Source: Acidobacteriota bacterium (lineage in GTDB: Bacteria > Acidobacteriota > Holophagae > Holophagales > Holophagaceae). From it: a stretch of DNA of 64,000 bases. Location of the stretch: NCBI GenBank assembly GCA_021794095.1, contig JAJYRN010000002.1, positions 233,076 through 297,075 on the forward strand. Direction: 5' to 3'. Position 1 is the stretch's first letter, and the number at the start of each line of letters is the position of its first letter. Shown in pieces: positions 9,728 to 21,304 of this stretch. The position numbers and the translations under genes were made by a program. Below the pieces are notes generated by a model. The model saw only the letters and a program-made list of their open reading frames with translations. It did no database searches and was not told where the DNA came from.

Positions 9728-9995
9728 GGGGTCACCTCGAAGCGCCAGAAAGTTGCCATTAGGGCCATCAGAAGATAGCCGGGGACGGCTTCGGGGCAAA
9801 GGTAGGCTGGAAGCGGATCAGTATTTACGGCTTCCAACGGGGAGACGGAATAGAGGTTTGGCAGTAAGTGAAAGACTGCAACCAAGCATGTTCTGCCGAG
9901 GTGACAAATAAAGATGGAGGAGTTGTGTTGATCGACAATTCGCAGTGAATGACTGAGTGGTCATGGTGGTGTGGACGTTGGATTCTATTTAATTC

Positions 9996-11219
9996 CTACC
10001 GAATGAAGTGCAATGCCTTTCTAGCCAGCTGAATTTTTCGTTTAAGGAAATTCCGATCGGTGGATGAATCGAGGAACGTGTTTGCTTCATTCAGGGATTT
10101 GAAAAATTTAGCATTATGTATATGAAACCAAATTAAATTAACATAATAATATTGAAGTTGAAAACAGTGAATGCGAGCATTTTCGGAGTACTCACCTTTG
10201 TGAATATTTTCATTTCTAAACTCTCGAAGATGCTCGAGTATTTGACGATGAAAATCGCTATCTTTAAATAAAAATGCACAACGTCTAACGACTTTATCGT
10301 AATCAGCCTGTCCGGGGGACGTGAGACCTTCTATCGCACCCCAAAGTCTAAGAAATGCAGTGTTAGCATCAATATGATCGAGAGCGCGAACGTATTTTAT
10401 TAGTGAAGATGTGAGTTGTTCACCGAAGGCGGACTCCGATATTTGTTTTATGGCCAAACGAGATTTTAATGTGGATATCCTGGGCTTTTCGATGCGGAAT
10501 GGGGATGCTTCTGCGAACTCTGGCTCAAACCAAATACCATCAAACGCTGGCTCACCATTTGAGAAATGCAGTGTGTGCTCTCTGCCTACCCGTACAACAT
10601 TGATCGGTTCAAGTGACGGTTTTCCAAATGTGATTTTTAATCTTGAATTGCCCATTAGGCACCAAAAAGCGCGCTGTAGATCAAGTGATTTAAATGCTCT
10701 ATTTACTGCTGATGACGGTGATTTTGCTTTGACCTCAATAATAACTTTACAATATGATTCTGGATTAGTTGCTATATTATTGCCATATTTTTTTAATAAA
10801 TCATATCGTGAATTATATCGAGCAGGATAGTTTCCAAATAAAATGTGAAGTTTTGCGCCATTAATTTGTAAGCACTGGTTTGCTTTAGGACGTTCCATCG
10901 ATACTGATGTTAGAAAATTAAATATTTGTTCTTTCGATGCTAATTGTTCCTCTATCTCTCTGGTGATCGCCTTGAGAAAAGACTGAGGAGTGAGTTTCTC
11001 TCTTACCCTAATTAATCCCCGCCAGACTAAGGTTGATGGGCCGAGTTCAATGGCTACCTCAGAAAACTCGAGCATCGATTGTAGCGCAGGCAAATATTCT
11101 TCGACTACAAATCCAGAAAATGACATACCTCCTTCTGGATTAATCGAACGGATATTTTCAATATTTTTCAGAATTATTTCTGGCTTGAACCTTGAGCTTT
11201 TTTTCCAATTAACAAGCAT
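9996..11219 (-). CDS. HEPN-domain protein (Apea-like), putative standalone RNase/defence effector
   Basis: 407 aa ORF in an AT-rich island; C-terminal AFLRLWGAIEGLT...VVRRCAFLF...ILEHLREFRNENIHKGEYS with RX4H (RNENIH) motif. Confidence 0.7.
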   Translation of the reverse strand: MLVNWKKSSRFKPEIILKNIENIRSINPEGGMSFSGFVVEEYLPALQSMLEFSEVAIELGPSTLVWRGLIRVREKLTPQSFLKAITREIEEQLASKEQIFNFLTSVSMERPKANQCLQINGAKLHILFGNYPARYNSRYDLLKKYGNNIATNPESYCKVIIEVKAKSPSSAVNRAFKSLDLQRAFWCLMGNSRLKITFGKPSLEPINVVRVGREHTLHFSNGEPAFDGIWFEPEFAEASPFRIEKPRISTLKSRLAIKQISESAFGEQLTSSLIKYVRALDHIDANTAFLRLWGAIEGLTSPGQADYDKVVRRCAFLFKDSDFHRQILEHLREFRNENIHKGEYSENARIHCFQLQYYYVNLIWFHIHNAKFFKSLNEANTFLDSSTDRNFLKRKIQLARKALHFIR

Positions 11220-11389
11220 GCGTCAACTCTGTGGTTATGAAGAGCCGCTTGATTGAGAATTAGGCGAGTCTATTACTGCTCACCAATTCGCCAGAACTGA
11301 AAATTGAGATTAGGGTCGATAGGTCCTACCTAGGAATAAACCCAGACGAACCGCCCCGTCAATCCCGATCTGGAGGGTGCTTCAGGGCC

Positions 11390-12682
11390 TCAGCCCCACA
11401 CCCGCTTGCCGCCCACCCAGGTGCCGAGGATCTTGCCGGGGAGGGTCCAGCCTTTGAAGGGGGTGTTGTAGGACTTGGACTGGATGAAGGCGCGGTCCAC
11501 CTGGACCTGCTGGGCCGGGTCGAAGAGGACGATGTCGGCGGGGGCGCCGGGCTTCAGGGTGCCGAGGCCCCGGCGGTCGAGGTGGAAGAGGCGAGCGGGG
11601 CTGCTGGTCAGCAGTTCAAGGGCGCGGGCCAGGGAGATGACCTTGCGGTTCACCAGCAGCTCCAGGGTGAGGGGCAGGGCGGTCTCCAGGCCGATGACGC
11701 CGAAGGCGGCGATGGGCAGCTCCACCTCCTTATCGTCCCAGCTGTGGGGCGCGTGGTCCGTGGCGATGGCATCCACGGTGCCATCCGCCAGGGCTTCCAG
11801 CACGGCCTGGATATCGGCCTCGCTGCGCAGGGGCGGGTTCATCTTGTAGTCGCTGTCGAACTTCATCAGCTCCTTGTCCGACAGGGCGAAGTGGTGGGGC
11901 GTCACCTCGCAGGTGACGTTCAGGCCCCGGGCCTTGGCCTCGCGCACCAGGCGCAGGCTGCCCTTGGTGCTGAGGTGGGCCAGGTGCAGGTGGCCGCCGG
12001 TGTGCTCGGCCAGGATGATGTCCCGGGCCACCATCGCTTCTTCGGCTGCGGCGGGGATGCCCAGGCAGCCGAGGGAGGCGCTCACGGTGCCCTCGTGCAT
12101 GTAGCCCTTGCCGACCAGATCCTTGTCCTCCTCGTGGGCCACCACGGGAACCTCCAGCCAGCGGGTGTATTCCAGCGCCCGGCGCATGAGGGAGGCGTTG
12201 GACACGGGCTGTCCATCATCCGAAAAGGCCACGCAACCGGCGGCCTTCAACGTGCCCATGTCGGCCAGCTCCTCACCCTTCATCTCGCGGCTGACGGTCC
12301 CGATGGGGAAGTAGCGGCAGAGGTCCGCCTTCGCGGCCCGGGTGAGCATCAGCTCGGTGATGGCCACGCTGTCGTTCACGGGCTTGGTGTTCGCCATGGC
12401 GCACACGGCTGTGAAACCGCCTGCCACCGCCGCCCGGCTGCCGGTCTCGATGCTTTCCTTGCGGGTCTGCCCCGGCTCGCGGAAGTGCACATGCAGATCC
12501 ACCAAGCCCGGCGCCAGGATGGCCCCGCCGCCATCCACGACATCGGCGCCCTGGGCCTGGGGGTGGGACGCGGCGTCCGCCCCCAGGGCGACCACGTTCC
12601 CCTCCGCCACGAGAAGGGCGCCCGGGGCGTCCAGGGACTGCGCGGGATCCACGATGCGGACATTCGAGATGAGCAGGGACAT
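11390..12682 (-). CDS. pyrC: Dihydroorotase
   Basis: APGLVDLHVHFREPGQTRKE, MANTKPVND, TCEVTPHHFALSD, AIATDHAPH. Confidence 0.95.
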   Translation of the reverse strand: MSLLISNVRIVDPAQSLDAPGALLVAEGNVVALGADAASHPQAQGADVVDGGGAILAPGLVDLHVHFREPGQTRKESIETGSRAAVAGGFTAVCAMANTKPVNDSVAITELMLTRAAKADLCRYFPIGTVSREMKGEELADMGTLKAAGCVAFSDDGQPVSNASLMRRALEYTRWLEVPVVAHEEDKDLVGKGYMHEGTVSASLGCLGIPAAAEEAMVARDIILAEHTGGHLHLAHLSTKGSLRLVREAKARGLNVTCEVTPHHFALSDKELMKFDSDYKMNPPLRSEADIQAVLEALADGTVDAIATDHAPHSWDDKEVELPIAAFGVIGLETALPLTLELLVNRKVISLARALELLTSSPARLFHLDRRGLGTLKPGAPADIVLFDPAQQVQVDRAFIQSKSYNTPFKGWTLPGKILGTWVGGKRVWG

Positions 12683-12715
12683 GGGGGCTCCAACCATGGG
12701 ATCCAGTCTAACGGG

Positions 12716-12744
12716 CCGCGGCCCGGGAGGGGCCCGGGCCGCGG
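12716..12744 (-). terminator. GC-rich hairpin (12-bp perfect stem, 5-nt loop) downstream of the acyl-CoA dehydrogenase gene
   Basis: ccgcggcccggg-agggg-cccgggccgcgg; no obvious T-tract. Confidence 0.55.
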
Positions 12745-12778
12745 TGGATCGTGGAGGGTGCGGGGGCTCGGGAGGGCG

Positions 12779-14617
12779 CTACAGCACCGCCTCCATGGGC
12801 GACACATCCCCGGCCTGGATGGCCACCGCCAGGGCCTGGACCTGGGGCAGGGCCCGGTGGGCGAAGGTGAGGGCCGCCTGGACCTTGTTCTGGTAGAACG
12901 CGGCTTCGGGGCTGGCTTCGAACAGCGCGGTCCGCGCCGCCGTGTCCCCGGCCGCCACGCCGCGTTCGGCCAGGAGGGCGTCGAGCTTCCCGGAGGCCAC
13001 GCGGGCCTGCTGGAGCAGGAAGAGCCCGCCGAAGACATGGCCCAGCATGTCGAGAATGGGCACGGCGTTGAGGATGCTCAGCAAGGCACCATCGGGGCGG
13101 GCCGGGAGATCCCGCAGTACCTCGCCCGTGGTTTTCAGGGCGCTGCCGAGCTGCTTGGCCGAGGCGCCGAGGAGGGGGTCGTTTCCGAGGCTGGCGACGG
13201 TCTCCGCGGCCAGGGCGAAGAGCTGCTTCAAGGGCCGCCCATCCTGCATGCGGAACTTGCGCCCCACCAGATCAAGGGCCTGGATGCCGTTGGTGCCTTC
13301 GTAGATGGAGGCGATCTTGGCATCGCGGAGGTACTGTTCAGCGGGGTATTCCATGGTGTAGCCGTAGCCGCCGTAGGTCTGGAGGGCCCACTCGGTGATG
13401 CGGAAGCCCCAGTCGGAACACCAGGCCTTGCAGATGGGCGTGAACAGCTCGACGAAGCCCTGCCAGTGGTCGCGGGCCTCGCCCTGGCTGGCGTGGGCCA
13501 TGTCCATGCACCAGCCGGTGTAGGAGGCCAGGGCGCGCATGGCCTGGAGGTAGGCGGACTGCATGAGCAGGGAGCGGCGCACATCGGGATGCTGGACGAT
13601 GGGGGCCGGTCCGGCGCCCGCCGTCTTGTTGGAGAAGAGCTTGCCCTGGAGGCGTTCCCGGGCATATGCCAGGGCGGCCTTGTGCGCGGCGGCGGCGATG
13701 GCGAGGCCCTGCACGCCCACTTCGTAGCGCGCGGCGTTCATCATCTGGAACATGAGGGGCAGGCCCTGGCCTTCGGTGCCGAGGAGGAAGCCCTGGCTGC
13801 CCGAGGAGGAACCGAACACCAGGCTGCACGTGGGCGAGCCGTGGATGCCCAGCTTGTGCTCGATGCCCGCGCAGAGGACATCGTTGGACGCGCCCAGGGA
13901 GCCATCGGCGTTCACGCGCACCTTGGGCACCACGAAGAGGCTGAGGCCCTTGGGACCGGCGGGAGCGCCCGCCACCCGCGCCAGCACGGCGTGGATGATG
14001 TTGGGGGTGAGATCATGCTCGCCGCTGGTGATGAAGATCTTCTCGCCCGTGATGCGGTAGCTGCCATCGGGCTGCTTCTCGGCCTTCGTCTTGATCTCGC
14101 CCAGGTCGCTGCCCGCGCCGGCTTCGGTGAGGCACATGGTGCCGGTCCAGGCGCCGGTGTACATCTTCTCGCAGTAGGTGGCCTTGAGCTCCTCGCTGCC
14201 GAAGGTCTCGATGAGGTGCGCGGCGCCGCGGCTGAGGAGGATCTGGAGGCCCAGGGCCACGTTGGCGCCCATCATGAATTCGCTGATGCCGGTGCCCACG
14301 GCTTCGGGCAGGCCCATGCCGCCGTATTCGGGATTCATGGTGGGCCCGATCCAGCCGCCCTCGGCGAGATCCTGGTAGGCCTCGGCGAAGCCTGCGGGGA
14401 GGGTCACCCGGCCGCCCTCGTAGCGCGCGCCCACCCGGTCGCCCACTTCGTTGCAAGCGGCCACGTTGCCGCGGCAGACCTTCAACGCCTCGTCGAGCAC
14501 CATCCCCAGTTGCTCGCGGTCGAATTCCCGGAAGGGCTCGGCGGCCAGGACCGAATCGAGGTCCAGCCACTCGAAGAGGTTGAACTTGATGTCGCGGGCA
14601 TCGTCGAGGTACTTCAT
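12779..14617 (-). CDS. Acyl-CoA dehydrogenase (about 610-aa class)
   Basis: CLTEAGAGSDLGEIKTKA, RITGEKIFITSGEHDL, QTYGGYGYTMEYPAEQYLRDAKIASIYEGTNGIQALDLVGRK. Confidence 0.95.
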   Translation of the reverse strand: MKYLDDARDIKFNLFEWLDLDSVLAAEPFREFDREQLGMVLDEALKVCRGNVAACNEVGDRVGARYEGGRVTLPAGFAEAYQDLAEGGWIGPTMNPEYGGMGLPEAVGTGISEFMMGANVALGLQILLSRGAAHLIETFGSEELKATYCEKMYTGAWTGTMCLTEAGAGSDLGEIKTKAEKQPDGSYRITGEKIFITSGEHDLTPNIIHAVLARVAGAPAGPKGLSLFVVPKVRVNADGSLGASNDVLCAGIEHKLGIHGSPTCSLVFGSSSGSQGFLLGTEGQGLPLMFQMMNAARYEVGVQGLAIAAAAHKAALAYARERLQGKLFSNKTAGAGPAPIVQHPDVRRSLLMQSAYLQAMRALASYTGWCMDMAHASQGEARDHWQGFVELFTPICKAWCSDWGFRITEWALQTYGGYGYTMEYPAEQYLRDAKIASIYEGTNGIQALDLVGRKFRMQDGRPLKQLFALAAETVASLGNDPLLGASAKQLGSALKTTGEVLRDLPARPDGALLSILNAVPILDMLGHVFGGLFLLQQARVASGKLDALLAERGVAAGDTAARTALFEASPEAAFYQNKVQAALTFAHRALPQVQALAVAIQAGDVSPMEAVL

Positions 14618-14716
14618 GGTTCCTCCTGGAAAAGGCTGTCCTGCTTCATTCTCGACACGAATCCCCTCCCCACCAATACCTGTCCTGGGGTAAGTTGCGA
14701 ACCGTGGCGGCTGAGA

Positions 14717-16393
<1,677 letters not shown>

Positions 16394-16593
16394 TGGATCC
16401 TCCGGTTAGGAATGGTGCCTCCAACTCTAGAGACCCATCGCGTATTCGTCCAGGGCGCCGTCGGGCCCTGCTGGGATTGGCAAGATTCGAAGGAATCGCA
16501 GGGGAGACTCAATCAATGGCTTGACAACCTCGCATCAAGTAGTAGCCTCCGGCCAAGTCATCAACCCCCAACCCACCCATCTAGGAGGACCCC

Positions 16594-17733
16594 ATGAAGG
16601 GAATCCACCGTCGTCTCGTTGTAGGCGCAGGGCTTCTGGCTGCGCTTCCGGTCGCAGCCCAGGGCTTGGCCCTCAAGGCGTCTGACGCCACGCTGAAATT
16701 CGGTTTCCTCTTCCAGCCCCAGTACGAGGCGGCAGGAAATCCCACCCTGGATGGCACCAGCCAGAACCTGTTCATGCGCCGGATGCGACTGTACATGGTC
16801 GGTTCCTATGGCGACAAGTGGGGGATCTGGATTGATACCGACAGCCCCAACATGGGCAAGAGCAACCCCGATGGCAGCCGGGTCAACATGAGCCCTAGCG
16901 GCAACCTGGTGCTGCAGGATGCCTATATCACCTACAACTTCACCCCGAACCTGCACCTGGATGCGGGCTTGACCATTCCGCCCCTGTCCCACCAGGGCAA
17001 CCAGGGCGCCACCAGCCTCCTCAGCGTGGACTACGGCGCCTATGACTTCCTGAACAATGCCGGACTGGCCAACAACACCATCCGGGACACGGGCCTGCTG
17101 CTGCGCGGCCTGGCCTGGAATCACCTGGACTACCGCGTCTCCGTGATGCAGGGCAAGCGGGTGCCGGAGCTCGCCAATGCGCCGAATCCCGTCCTGGACC
17201 ATGTGGCCTCGAACAACGCCATGCGCGTATCCGGCCGCGTTCAGTACAACTTCTTCGATGCGGAGGCCACCGCCAACGCCTACTACGCGGGCACCTACTT
17301 CGGCACCAAGCGCATTTTCTCCGTGGGCATCGGCCACGACCGCCAGGATGACTACAAGGCCACCGCCATGGACGTGTTCTTCGATTGGCCCGTGGGCAGC
17401 GATTCGGTGACCTTCCAGGCCGATCACTGGAACTGGGATGGTGGCACCTGGATCCCCACCCTGACCAAGCGCAACACCCTGTTCAGCGAAGCGGGCTACC
17501 GGTTCTCGGCGACGGAACTTGAACCCTTCCTCCGCTACGAATTCCAGCACCCGGATGTCGAGACCAAGGCCGCGCCCAAGGAGGACCGCGTGGGTGGAGG
17601 CCTCATCTGGTGGATCAAGGGCCACACTTCCAACCTCAAGGTGCAGTACCTCCGCGTGCAGCCTTCTGCCCCCGGAGTGACCTTCAACGACTACAATCTG
17701 GTGAACATCCAGCTCCAGTTCTTCTATATGTAG
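16594..17733 (+). CDS. Outer-membrane porin (phosphate-selective porin O/P-like)
   Basis: Signal peptide MKGIHRRLVVGAGLLAALPVAAQG; beta-barrel-like repeats, C-terminal aromatic LQFFYM. Confidence 0.75.
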   Translation: MKGIHRRLVVGAGLLAALPVAAQGLALKASDATLKFGFLFQPQYEAAGNPTLDGTSQNLFMRRMRLYMVGSYGDKWGIWIDTDSPNMGKSNPDGSRVNMSPSGNLVLQDAYITYNFTPNLHLDAGLTIPPLSHQGNQGATSLLSVDYGAYDFLNNAGLANNTIRDTGLLLRGLAWNHLDYRVSVMQGKRVPELANAPNPVLDHVASNNAMRVSGRVQYNFFDAEATANAYYAGTYFGTKRIFSVGIGHDRQDDYKATAMDVFFDWPVGSDSVTFQADHWNWDGGTWIPTLTKRNTLFSEAGYRFSATELEPFLRYEFQHPDVETKAAPKEDRVGGGLIWWIKGHTSNLKVQYLRVQPSAPGVTFNDYNLVNIQLQFFYM

Positions 17734-17753
17734 ACCCACCCGGAGAGGCCCCC

Positions 17754-18677
17754 ATGATGTCCAGCGATGCCCAGGGTCCAGTGAATCTGCTGGATCTGAA
17801 ATTCCAGGCTGAGGGAACCGTGGGGGCCTTTCTGGTGCGCACCAGCGCGGGTCCGGCGCTGGTCGAAACGGGGCCAGAATCCCTGTACGGGAACCTCGAG
17901 GCCGCTGTGCAGGCCCAGGGCTTCGCCCTGGAAGATATTCGGCACGTCTTCGTGACCCACATCCACCTGGATCACGCCGGCGCGGCCTGGCGATTGGCGC
18001 AGCACGGCGCGCAGATCTATGTCCACCCCTCCGGCGCCGCGCACATGGTGGATCCCAGCAAGCTGCTGGGTTCCGCCCGCCGCATCTACGGCGAGTCCAT
18101 GGAGCCGCTCTGGGGGCGGCTGGAACCCATCCCAGCCGAGCGCATCACCACCCTCGAGGATGGTGCGACGGTGCGACTGGGGGATGCGGCCATTCAGGCC
18201 CTCCATACGCCGGGACACGCCATCCACCACATCACCTACCGCCTGGAGGATGGCCTCTTCACGGGGGATGTGGGTGGCATCCGCATCGGGGATGGGCCGG
18301 TGATCCCGCCTTTCCCCCCTCCGGACATTGACCTGGAGGCCTGGACCGCCTCCATCGCCCGCATGCGCTCTGTGCATCCGGCCTGCCTCTATCCCACCCA
18401 CTTCGGCATCAAGCGCGATGCGGCGGCCCATTTTGATTCCCTGGAGGACAACCTCCACCGCATCGCTGACTGGGTGAAGGCCCAGATGATGGTGGAGGGC
18501 GCCTCCGAAGCGTCCCTGATTCCGCCCTTTCAGGCCTTCGTGAATGGGCTGCTGGCGGAACACGGCCTTCCGGAGGATGTGATCCAGGACTACGAAATCG
18601 CCGATCCCGCCTTCATGAGCGTCCAGGGCCTGCTGCGGTACTGGCGCAAGCGGGACCTCTCGGCCTCCCTGACCTGA
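17754..18677 (+). CDS. MBL-fold metallo-hydrolase
   Basis: From MMSSDAQG; VFVTHIHLDHAGAAWRLA, HTPGHAIHH, LYPTHFG. Confidence 0.9.
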   Translation: MMSSDAQGPVNLLDLKFQAEGTVGAFLVRTSAGPALVETGPESLYGNLEAAVQAQGFALEDIRHVFVTHIHLDHAGAAWRLAQHGAQIYVHPSGAAHMVDPSKLLGSARRIYGESMEPLWGRLEPIPAERITTLEDGATVRLGDAAIQALHTPGHAIHHITYRLEDGLFTGDVGGIRIGDGPVIPPFPPPDIDLEAWTASIARMRSVHPACLYPTHFGIKRDAAAHFDSLEDNLHRIADWVKAQMMVEGASEASLIPPFQAFVNGLLAEHGLPEDVIQDYEIADPAFMSVQGLLRYWRKRDLSASLT

Positions 18678-18771
18678 AGCGCGAGGGGAGCGCCATACCT
18701 TCTGTGCCCCTGGCGCAGGCCATGGGGTGCCGGAGCGGACCCAAGACAGCACGTCCGACAAGGAGATCCAC

Positions 18772-19287
18772 GTGGAAAACCCCTACGCATCCATGACCCG
18801 CGAGGACTTGCTGCGAGCCCTCGACATGTTCGCGAAGAACTGGCTGGCCCACGATGGCTGCTGGTTCCTGGCGGCCGAAGAGCGCCTGGGCATGGAAACC
18901 GCCATCAGCCTGGATGCGGCCTCCTGGCAGCGGTTCGCCGCGGCGGAAGCACGCCGCGTCATCGAGACCTTCGGAGAGCCGGGCGCCCAGGGGCTGGAGG
19001 CCCTGGAGCGGGCATTGGCCTATCGCATGTACAGCTTCATCAATGAGCAGCACGCCGAATGGTCCGAGGACCGGAAGGAGCTCACCTTCGTCATGGACCG
19101 TTGCCGCGTGCAGGAAACCCGGCGCCGGAAGGGGCTGCCGGACTTCCCCTGCCGGCCCGTGGGCGAGGTCGAGTTCAGCGCCTTCTCCTCCACGGTGGAT
19201 CCCCGCATCCGCGTCCAGTGCCGCCACTGTCCGCCGGATGCCAAGGATGGCCAATACTGCGCCTGGACCTTCCGCCTGGACGACTGA
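18772..19287 (+). CDS. DUF6125-like protein
   Basis: GTG start after aaggag; MTREDLLRALDMFAKNWLAHDGCWFLAAEERLGMETAI...VQCRHCPPDAKDGQYCAWTFRL. Confidence 0.65.
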   Translation: MENPYASMTREDLLRALDMFAKNWLAHDGCWFLAAEERLGMETAISLDAASWQRFAAAEARRVIETFGEPGAQGLEALERALAYRMYSFINEQHAEWSEDRKELTFVMDRCRVQETRRRKGLPDFPCRPVGEVEFSAFSSTVDPRIRVQCRHCPPDAKDGQYCAWTFRLDD

Positions 19288-19305
19288 CCGCACCCTGGGG
19301 GCGCC

Positions 19306-21249
19306 ATGAGCGAGCAAGAACAACCCATCTACGCCGGCAAGCCGCTGGTGCCGCCTACGGCGGCCCTCATGGCCCAGGCACCCATGACGCCTGAGGAGAC
19401 GGCGGCCTATCTGGCGCGCGCCCAGCAGGATCCAGAGGGCTACTGGGCCGCCATCGCGGGCGAGCTGGAGTGGTCCAGGCCCTGGGATCGCGTGCTGGAG
19501 GGGGGCTTCCCGGAGTTCCGCTACTTCCCCGGCGGGCGCGGCAATGTGTCCGTGAATTGCGTGGACCGCCACGCCCGCCGGCATCCCGACAAGGTGGCGG
19601 TGTACTGGGAGCGCGAGGATGGCGCCCGCGAAACCTGGACCTACGCCCAGCTGCTGGGGGCTGTCGCCCGGTTTGCGAACGTGCTCAAGGGGCTTGGTGT
19701 GCGGAAGGGCGACCGGGTGGGGATCTACATGGCCAACCTGCCCGAAGCCTTCGTGGCCTGCCACGCCTGCTACCGGATCGGTGCCATCTATGGGGTGATC
19801 TTCGCGGGCTTCTCGGCCCAGGCGGTGCATGAGCGGCTGGCGGATGCGCAGCCGAAGGTGGTCGTGGCCGCGGATGCCAGCGTCCGCCGCGGCAAGCGCG
19901 TGCCCCTCAAGGAAACGCTGGATGCGGCCTTGGCGGGCGTGGATTCCGTCGAAGCCGTGGTGCTGGTGCGGCGCATGGGCGGCGAGGTGCCGCTGACCCC
20001 CGGCCGCGATCGGGAGTACGCCGAGCTGATGGCGGCGGCTTCGCCGGATTGCCCGCCGGAGCCCATGGAGGCCAACGATCCGGGCTTCCTCATCCACACC
20101 TCGGGCACCTCGGCGAAGCCCAAGGGCCTCATCCACGCGGGCCTGGGCTTCCTGGTGGGTACCTACGCCAACACCAAGTGGTCCCTGCTGCCCCAGGATA
20201 ACGATGTGATGTGGTGCACGGCGGATGTGGGCTGGCTCACCTTTCCCATCTGGGCCCTGGTGGGCGGGCTGGCGAACGGCGCCACCCTGGTGGCCTACGA
20301 AGGCGCGCTGGATTGGCCAGATCCAGGCCATTTCTATGAGGTGATGGAACGCCTGCGGGTGTCGAAGCTCTTCACGGCGCCCACGGCGTTGCGGATGCTG
20401 CGCCGCGCCGGGGATGCCTGGATGCAGGGCCGGGATCTCAGCCCGTTGACGCTGATCAGCTGCGTCGGCGAGCCCCTGGATCCCGACACCTGGTACTGGA
20501 GCCGGGATGTGCTGGGCGGGGGCCGCATCTTCTTCAACAACACCTACGGGCAGACGGAAACCGGCACGGGCTGGACTTCTTCCATGGTGGGGATGACCTC
20601 CACCAAGCCGGGTTCCTGTGGCCACGCGCTGCCGGGCTACCAGGCCGAGGTGGTGGATGAATCTGGAACTCCGGTGGCCCCCGGGCAGCTCGGCGTGATG
20701 ACGCTGGCCGCCCCCTTTCCGAGCCTGGTGCGCGGCGTGTGGGGTGATCCGGCCCGCTACGAGGCCACCTACTTCGCCCGCTTCCCGGGGCGCTACAACA
20801 GCTTCGATGCGGCGATCCTCGATCCCGATGGGCAGGTGTGGGTGACGGGGCGGGTGGATGATGTCATCAATGTCGCCGCCCACCGCATCGGCACCATGGA
20901 GGTGGAAGCCGCCCTCATCACCCATCCGGCCGTCAGCGAGGCAGCGGTCATCGGCGTGCCCGACCCCATGAAAGGCGAGCTTCCACTGGCCTTCGTGATC
21001 CTGCGCGGGGGCGTGACCGCCAGCCCGGGCCTGGAAGCGGAACTGGTGCAGCGGGTGGCGGAGGAACTGGGCGCCTTCGCCAAACCGCAGCGGGTCATCC
21101 TCACGCCCACGCTGCCCCGCACCCGCAGCGGCAAAATCATGCGCCGACTGCTCCGCGATCTGGCCCGGACGGGAGAGGTGCGAGGCGATCTCAGCGCCTT
21201 GGAAAATCCGGATGCCATCGAAATGGTGCGCGGACTCCTCCGGCCGTGA
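19306..21249 (+). CDS. AMP-forming acetyl-/propionyl-CoA synthetase family protein
   Basis: 647 aa; HTSGTSAKPKGLIH, NTYGQTETGTGW, TGRVDDVINVAAHRIGTMEVE, PRTRSGKIMRRLLRD acylation motif. Confidence 0.92.
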   Translation: MSEQEQPIYAGKPLVPPTAALMAQAPMTPEETAAYLARAQQDPEGYWAAIAGELEWSRPWDRVLEGGFPEFRYFPGGRGNVSVNCVDRHARRHPDKVAVYWEREDGARETWTYAQLLGAVARFANVLKGLGVRKGDRVGIYMANLPEAFVACHACYRIGAIYGVIFAGFSAQAVHERLADAQPKVVVAADASVRRGKRVPLKETLDAALAGVDSVEAVVLVRRMGGEVPLTPGRDREYAELMAAASPDCPPEPMEANDPGFLIHTSGTSAKPKGLIHAGLGFLVGTYANTKWSLLPQDNDVMWCTADVGWLTFPIWALVGGLANGATLVAYEGALDWPDPGHFYEVMERLRVSKLFTAPTALRMLRRAGDAWMQGRDLSPLTLISCVGEPLDPDTWYWSRDVLGGGRIFFNNTYGQTETGTGWTSSMVGMTSTKPGSCGHALPGYQAEVVDESGTPVAPGQLGVMTLAAPFPSLVRGVWGDPARYEATYFARFPGRYNSFDAAILDPDGQVWVTGRVDDVINVAAHRIGTMEVEAALITHPAVSEAAVIGVPDPMKGELPLAFVILRGGVTASPGLEAELVQRVAEELGAFAKPQRVILTPTLPRTRSGKIMRRLLRDLARTGEVRGDLSALENPDAIEMVRGLLRP

Positions 21250-21304
21250 ACCCAGGGGTGGTCCATGCTAGGGTGGTCCGGTCTATCCGTCCTACGAGGC
21301 CGTT

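Noticed and set aside
10411-10830. 139-aa plus-strand ORF inside the AT-rich island as a second defence component
   Set aside because: Antisense to the HEPN gene with no recognisable motif; insufficient support for a two-gene system.
16521-16548. Promoter for the porin (TTGACA ... TAGCCT)
   Set aside because: -35 is good but the -10 matches only 3 of 6 positions; too weak to list as a feature.
18613-20925. 770-aa minus-strand ORF
   Set aside because: Antisense to the DUF6125-like and acyl-CoA synthetase genes; no domains recognised.
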